In this document: piece after piece, positions 24,039 to 27,648 of the stretch | Layout of the letters: each line of letters begins with the position of its first letter | Position numbering within the stretch: the first letter of the stretch is position 1 | DNA from: a bacterium | GTDB lineage: Bacteria > 4484-113 > JAGGVC01 | Direction: 5' to 3' | NCBI GenBank assembly: GCA_039961635.1 | Contig: JABRWB010000080.1 | Span: forward strand, 1 to 27,648 | DNA: 27,648 bases | The notes under the pieces: generated by a model | The model's input: only the letters and a program-made list of their open reading frames with translations | The model's database searches: none | Told to the model about the DNA's origin: nothing | Position numbers and translations under genes: made by a program

Positions 24039-24042
24039 TTAT
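24024..24042. promoter_or_regulatory. Candidate Fur-family operator (19-bp palindrome)
   Basis: ATAATGGAATTTCAATTAT is a 9-1-9 inverted repeat with eight of nine positions matching. Size and AT-rich ATAAT...ATTAT arms resemble Fur, Zur and PerR boxes. It covers the -10 box, transcription start and first bases of the fur-family gene and the -35 box of the divergent CDF gene, so one bound dimer could repress both. Confidence 0.55.
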
Positions 24043-24514
24043 GAAAACCAAGCTTCAGTTGTGCGCGGATTCCGTTATATCCTCTTTCGAAAAGTACCTT
24101 TGGGAGAGGGGTCTCCGTATGACCGGCCAGCGACGGGCGGTCTGTTTGGCGGTCGTTTCCCGGTTGCCCGTGCACTTCGACGCTTCCGGCTTGCTGGGCA
24201 CCGCGAACCTGCGCGCAATCAAATGCGGCAAAGCGACAGTGTATAGAACGCTGGAACTGCTGGTGGAATCCGGACTGGTCAGGAAGATGGAGCTGGGAAA
24301 CGGAGCAGCGGTATACGAGCTTGCGGCGGCGCGGCTTCACCACGAACACCTCGTATGCGAGGAATGCGGAAAGGTTATCGAATTTGAAAGCCGGGAAATC
24401 GAACGTCTCCAGGAAAAAATCTGCAAGGAGCGCGGCTTCACCCCAAAAAGCCACATGCTGAAGATATCCGGTGTTTGCAAGGAGTGCCGGATTGCGGCAA
24501 GGCGAAAAAACTAG
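24041..24514 (+). CDS. Fur-family metal-responsive transcription regulator
   Basis: The 157-residue protein has an N-terminal winged helix (LRMTGQRRAV, then KATVYRTLELLVESGLVRK recognition region) and a C-terminal dimerisation domain. It carries regulatory-site histidines (H100, H101, H103 in HHEHLVC) and two CxxC pairs, C106/C109 and C146/C149, that form the structural zinc site. It could be Fur, Zur or PerR. Divergence from a zinc-type CDF exporter favours a zinc or general metal role, but this is inference. The ATG at 24041 is chosen because the family begins here and TATAAT lies 12 nt upstream; a longer frame from 23828 would be read through the CDF gene. Its stop shares the four bases CTAG (24511-24514) with the convergent LCP gene. 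Confidence 0.85.
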   Translation: MKTKLQLCADSVISSFEKYLWERGLRMTGQRRAVCLAVVSRLPVHFDASGLLGTANLRAIKCGKATVYRTLELLVESGLVRKMELGNGAAVYELAAARLHHEHLVCEECGKVIEFESREIERLQEKICKERGFTPKSHMLKISGVCKECRIAARRKN

Positions 24515-25695
24515 AATCCCGATTCTTCGAACTCCACCGGCTCCTCATCTCCGCCGGAATCACCGCCTGCTTGAACGGGAACGGTTGAATCGGCGGCCGC
24601 GCCGTCCGCGATTTCCGGCTCTGGGGGAGTCAAGTCCGCAAGAAACGCGATGGCCTCGTACAGATCCTCGGTTTTCACAATCTGATAGCTAATGCCGCCG
24701 ATCATGTCCGGCTCGGAAAACAGCGTCATCGTCTGTATTTTGTCAGGGGTCAAATCTTCCGCCGCATCCTTGAGCGCCAGCCACTGGTCCACACGCATGT
24801 CAGTTTCAACAAGCTTTCCTTCGTAAGCCATTGCAAGCACCGCTGGAAGCTTGCCCAAGTTTCTCGGCCGCCTGATCTCCTTCACTATCGCGCGGATGAC
24901 CTGCTGCTGACGGCGCATCCTGCCGTTGTCTCCTTCGGCATCGTGGCGGAACCTGGAATAATCCACGGCGTCGTCGCCGTTCAAATGCTGAAGCCCTTCT
25001 TTCAGATCTATCTTTAGGCCCTGCGCGCGATCCCGGTAGCGCATGTCCTTTTCGACGTCGATTTCGATTCCGCCGATTAGGTCGATCAGCTGGACTAGAC
25101 CCTCGATTTTGACTATCGCGTAATGGTCAATTCCAATTCCCAGCAGGTTTTCCACCGCGCCCTTGACGTTATCCACGCCGCCGTAAACGTATGCGTGCGC
25201 CAACTTGTCGCTGGTGCGCCCGCCGGATTCGCTCGCCATCTCGACGCGCAGGTCGCGCGGCACGGAAAGTATTCTTGTCTGGTACGTAACAAGGTCTATG
25301 TGCGCTACCAGCACGCTGTCGCTGCGGTGCGGCGGCTCCTTGTCCAGGCCGACCAGAAGGATGTGTATATCCCGCTTGCCGTCGAAAACCGGCGGAAGCG
25401 GCGGCTCCTTGGCAAACACCATCCCGCCCAGTTTGCCGGAAATGTATGAAATCAGGCCGGTTCGGGTCTCGTCGCTCATCCGCAAACCGGAAAAAAGCAC
25501 GAAACTGGCGGTGAAGGTGATCACGAAAAGCGCAAAATACGCGCCGAAAAGAAAAAGCGCCTTGCGCCTGCGCCTTTTGCGCCAATTGAACAACTTCGCG
25601 CGGTAGTTGGGTGCGGTTCTTTGAACCACGGCGTCCGAAATGGGAACCCAATCCAAATCGGGGGACACAAGGTTTTTGTCGCCTGCTTTCGACAT
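24511..25695 (-). CDS. LytR-CpsA-Psr (LCP) family phosphotransferase
   Basis: The 394-residue protein has a basic cytoplasmic segment, one transmembrane helix (about 45-67) and an extracytoplasmic LCP domain. Conserved LCP features are HILLVGLDKE, RSDSVLVAHID, SVPRDLRV, the HAYVYGG block and the DYSRFRHDAEGDNGRMRRQQQ motif with the arginines that bind polyprenyl pyrophosphate. The C-terminal tail is acidic and low-complexity. LCP enzymes transfer glycopolymers from a polyprenyl-diphosphate carrier to peptidoglycan. I chose ATG 25695, 2 bp after the yqeK stop, over an upstream in-frame start that would overlap yqeK. The yqeK-LCP order is conserved in many bacteria. Confidence 0.87.
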   Translation of the reverse strand: MSKAGDKNLVSPDLDWVPISDAVVQRTAPNYRAKLFNWRKRRRRKALFLFGAYFALFVITFTASFVLFSGLRMSDETRTGLISYISGKLGGMVFAKEPPLPPVFDGKRDIHILLVGLDKEPPHRSDSVLVAHIDLVTYQTRILSVPRDLRVEMASESGGRTSDKLAHAYVYGGVDNVKGAVENLLGIGIDHYAIVKIEGLVQLIDLIGGIEIDVEKDMRYRDRAQGLKIDLKEGLQHLNGDDAVDYSRFRHDAEGDNGRMRRQQQVIRAIVKEIRRPRNLGKLPAVLAMAYEGKLVETDMRVDQWLALKDAAEDLTPDKIQTMTLFSEPDMIGGISYQIVKTEDLYEAIAFLADLTPPEPEIADGAAADSTVPVQAGGDSGGDEEPVEFEESGF

Positions 25696-25697
25696 CT

Positions 25698-26306
25698 TTA
25701 TCCAGTCGATCCGGATTCCTGGTCCAGGAGCCAATTCCTGAACTCCACGGACGCCGGATCGATCATCCAACCTCTTTCAATTACATAAAACAAGCTTGCG
25801 TTTACCGCCGCAACGCATCCCTGAATCAGCGAAACATCCGCCGCGGCGCGTATTCGTTCCACGCCGGGAAACTCCCTTCCGGGCTCCGCGGCGTCGGCCA
25901 GGTAGACGGCCAGTCCGACTTTGGATAATCCGGGCTTGCCGACCGTGTGCCACCGAATCGCTTCCAGTATTTCGGGATCGGCCACCCCGAATTTAATCCG
26001 GGCGATTTCGGCACCCGCTTTGGCATGAAGCAACCAGTGGCTGCTTCGTTCAATCGAAGTGATAAGGATACCAAAATCGCCGCAAAGTCTCAACAGCTCT
26101 TCCGGCGGAAGCGGCTTGGCAATGTCGTGAAGCAGACCCGCCTGATACGCCCCCACGGCCGACTTCTTGTCTTCGGCAAGCAAATATCCGGCGGCGGTAC
26201 GCGCAACGCCAAGCGAGTGAAGGTAAAGAGGCGCGGGAATTTCGTCCGAGATGGAGGCCGAAAGCCGCCGAAATTTCAATTCGATATCTTTAAGCTCGTC
26301 GGTCAC
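25698..26306 (-). CDS. yqeK: YqeK-type HD-domain hydrolase (symmetrical diadenosine tetraphosphatase)
   Basis: The product of about 202 residues has the HD-superfamily metal ligands in the YqeK order: H in YLHSLGVA, the H-D pair in LLHDIAK, later His residues in HWLLHAKAGAEIAR and WHTVGKPGL, and Asp in YLADAAEPGR. YqeK enzymes hydrolyse Ap4A symmetrically to two ADP and influence stress responses; the assignment rests on these motifs and on the neighbouring LCP gene. I favour the GTG at 26306, 4 nt after the upstream stop, over the TTG at 26369 that would overlap the upstream gene by 59 bp and add 21 poorly conserved residues. Confidence 0.82.
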   Translation of the reverse strand: MTDELKDIELKFRRLSASISDEIPAPLYLHSLGVARTAAGYLLAEDKKSAVGAYQAGLLHDIAKPLPPEELLRLCGDFGILITSIERSSHWLLHAKAGAEIARIKFGVADPEILEAIRWHTVGKPGLSKVGLAVYLADAAEPGREFPGVERIRAAADVSLIQGCVAAVNASLFYVIERGWMIDPASVEFRNWLLDQESGSTG

Positions 26307-26310
26307 AATC

Positions 26311-26760
26311 TCAACCGGAATGCGATCTGCCCGAAGCTTCTTCTTCGGCGAACTTGCGCACGCGGTCAAGGTAGGTCATATAAGTAATCTCGCCGTCGAA
26401 ATCCCGGAGCTCTTTGCAAAGGGAAATCATCGCCGTGAGGTAAGCCTCGGCGTGCCCGAATTGCTTGGTCTGAACAAGGTCGCGCAGCACCGTGTCGTGC
26501 CTGCGCTCCCGGGCGTCGACATGCCCTTTGAGCCTTACAATGCGGTTGATCTTTTCGGTGTGCTCCTGGAATTGCCGGTATTGAGACAGGATGAACTCGC
26601 GCTCCGCCCAAGGCGATCCGAAAAAGCCGTTGTCATCCTCGAATCCCAGGTTGAACGCCCGCCAGCCGCGGTAGCGCACGAACAGCGCAACAGTAGCCGC
26701 CACGAAAAGCACCGGAACGGTCAGCAGTACCCAGGTTATAGGATAAATACCTGACGGCAT
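26311..26760 (-). CDS. Single-pass membrane protein of unknown family
   Basis: The 149-residue protein has one N-terminal helix (about 8-28) and a cytoplasmic helical region rich in charged residues (AEREFILSQYRQFQEHTEKINRIV and similar), with a probable coiled coil. No family is recognised. It lies between the edge-truncated unknown gene (32-bp gap) and yqeK (4 nt apart), in the same direction, so it is probably expressed with them. Weak ribosome binding site. Confidence 0.6.
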   Translation of the reverse strand: MPSGIYPITWVLLTVPVLFVAATVALFVRYRGWRAFNLGFEDDNGFFGSPWAEREFILSQYRQFQEHTEKINRIVRLKGHVDARERRHDTVLRDLVQTKQFGHAEAYLTAMISLCKELRDFDGEITYMTYLDRVRKFAEEEASGRSHSG

Positions 26761-26792
26761 CGCGCTGGCGAAAAGGATTGGAATTCCCCTTG

Positions 26793-27648
26793 TTACTCCG
26801 CTTCAGCCTGCGCAAAGTAGTTGACTTCGATGTACTTGCGGACGAACTCGGGTTCTTTTTTGGCGGAGGTGCGCAGCTTGCGCTTGTCTTCGAACTTTGT
26901 GAAAAAGCGCATCCGCGTGCTGACCGCCAAGCCGGGATGAGGCATTTCCCAAGCGGCTTCAAGAAGCGCGCCTATTCCGCCGAATCCCGCCGCGCTGCCG
27001 GGCATCATCGGCATGCCTCCGCCGCGATAATATTGAGGGAGGTCCATCGGCGGACGGGCGATTGCGAAGATTTCCTTCTTGTCCACGTCGAACATATACC
27101 TTGCGGAAACGCCCATCGTGCCGAAGGCCCGATATTTCTTTTCCCAGGTCTTGCCGATTTCGTCGCGGCGTTCCCAGTATTGGTCGAATTCCACAAGCCC
27201 GGACATGTCAATGACTGCGATCCGCCTGCCGAGTACGCGCCTGAAATCCATAAGTTGATAGTACAGCTTGGTAGGAATGGGATTGGGAACACCGGGAACG
27301 TGAAGCGGAATCTCCGCGTACCAGAAATCTTCGATGTATATGGGATATGGCGGCAAAACCAGCATGTGCGACCATTCGAAGAGGTTGCGTACGTCTACGA
27401 TTATTTCTTCATTGGCAACCTGCGCGTCGCTGTATTCGCTCATCGTGTCCAAACCGCGAACGTCTATCACCTGGCCGTTTTTGAGCGTGATGTAATCGAT
27501 GTTGCTCGTCGTTATCTTCGACAAGTCAAAATAGCTTTTCACGCCGCCGGCCTTCTCGTCGCTGTCATCCTGGTACGGCGCGAGTGTGCTTCCCTCGGGC
27601 ATCGGACCAAACACTCCTCCGGATTCGGCGAGGCCCAAGGAACCGGGA
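26793..27648 (-). CDS. Protein of unknown function, 5' end beyond the window
   Basis: The frame is open to the right edge, and at least 284 residues are visible. The visible part has no signal peptide or membrane helix. It begins in low-complexity acidic sequence and continues as a mixed alpha/beta chain rich in Tyr, Trp and Pro (EDFWYAEIPLHVPGVPNP), with a Gly/Met-rich insert (YYRGGGMPMMPGSAAGFGG). I recognise no family or catalytic motif. It may be an envelope protein, since the following genes encode a membrane protein and an LCP enzyme. Confidence 0.55.
   Translation of the reverse strand, partial: PGSLGLAESGGVFGPMPEGSTLAPYQDDSDEKAGGVKSYFDLSKITTSNIDYITLKNGQVIDVRGLDTMSEYSDAQVANEEIIVDVRNLFEWSHMLVLPPYPIYIEDFWYAEIPLHVPGVPNPIPTKLYYQLMDFRRVLGRRIAVIDMSGLVEFDQYWERRDEIGKTWEKKYRAFGTMGVSARYMFDVDKKEIFAIARPPMDLPQYYRGGGMPMMPGSAAGFGGIGALLEAAWEMPHPGLAVSTRMRFFTKFEDKRKLRTSAKKEPEFVRKYIEVNYFAQAEAE

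Noticed and set aside
23828-24040. Longer in-frame start for the Fur-family gene
   Set aside because: It would run through the divergent CDF gene and its promoter; Fur proteins begin near the ATG at 24041.
24511-24514. Shared CTAG stop codons of the fur-family and LCP genes as a special signal
   Set aside because: It is a simple result of tight convergent packing; CTAG reads as a stop on both strands.

Overview
The window is a compact chromosomal segment, by eye moderately GC-rich, from a bacterium I cannot place to phylum. Features pointing to an uncultivated or poorly sampled lineage are a menaquinone-type UbiA prenyltransferase, LCP and YqeK cell-wall and stress genes, a selenocysteine tRNA, an AmmeMemoRadiSam-type radical SAM enzyme, several secreted proteins of unknown family, and many genes that appear to be transcribed without a 5' leader. 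There is no sign of a phage, an insertion sequence, CRISPR or recent transfer. Almost everything is ordinary core or housekeeping sequence mixed with lineage-specific envelope proteins.

Left part (1-6188, + strand): a 5'-truncated MEDS/multi-PAS sensor overlaps a small alkaline-phosphatase-superfamily gene. Then come menA-like UbiA prenyltransferase and a CPBP protease (4-bp overlap), and an MDR dehydrogenase. A convergent DUF3592 membrane protein (6249-6953, - strand) follows. Envelope glycan block (7034-9903, + strand): a GT39-like membrane glycosyltransferase, an ALG5-like polyprenyl-phosphate glycosyltransferase and a two-helix membrane protein. Secreted block (10084-13029): a triple Ig-like (Big_1) protein and a TPR lipoprotein.

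Middle (13037-16795): a radical SAM enzyme (-) is divergent from a PfkB-family kinase (+), with interlocked promoters and a perfect palindrome. On the - strand there follow a tRNA-Sec with an odd acceptor branch, a previously unlabelled small-RNA candidate with its own promoter, C-rich loop and intrinsic terminator, and a GNAT acetyltransferase. A small DUF350 protein (+) comes next.

Right part: two unknown secreted or anchored proteins plus a polytopic membrane protein (16909-22246, +), with a strong terminator between the first and second. After these come rlmB and a zinc-type CDF exporter (-), and a divergent Fur-family regulator whose promoter carries a 19-bp palindrome covering promoter elements of both genes. 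The segment ends with a - strand run of an edge-truncated unknown gene, a membrane-anchored unknown, yqeK and an LCP-family gene.

The signals most worth attention are the C-rich sRNA candidate (about 15240-15347), the Fur-family operator (24024-24042), the recurring '-10 box, about 7 nt, start codon' leaderless architecture, the atypical tRNA-Sec, and the secreted plus membrane gene pair at 18601-22246 that resembles part of an ABC-type machine but has no ATPase beside it.
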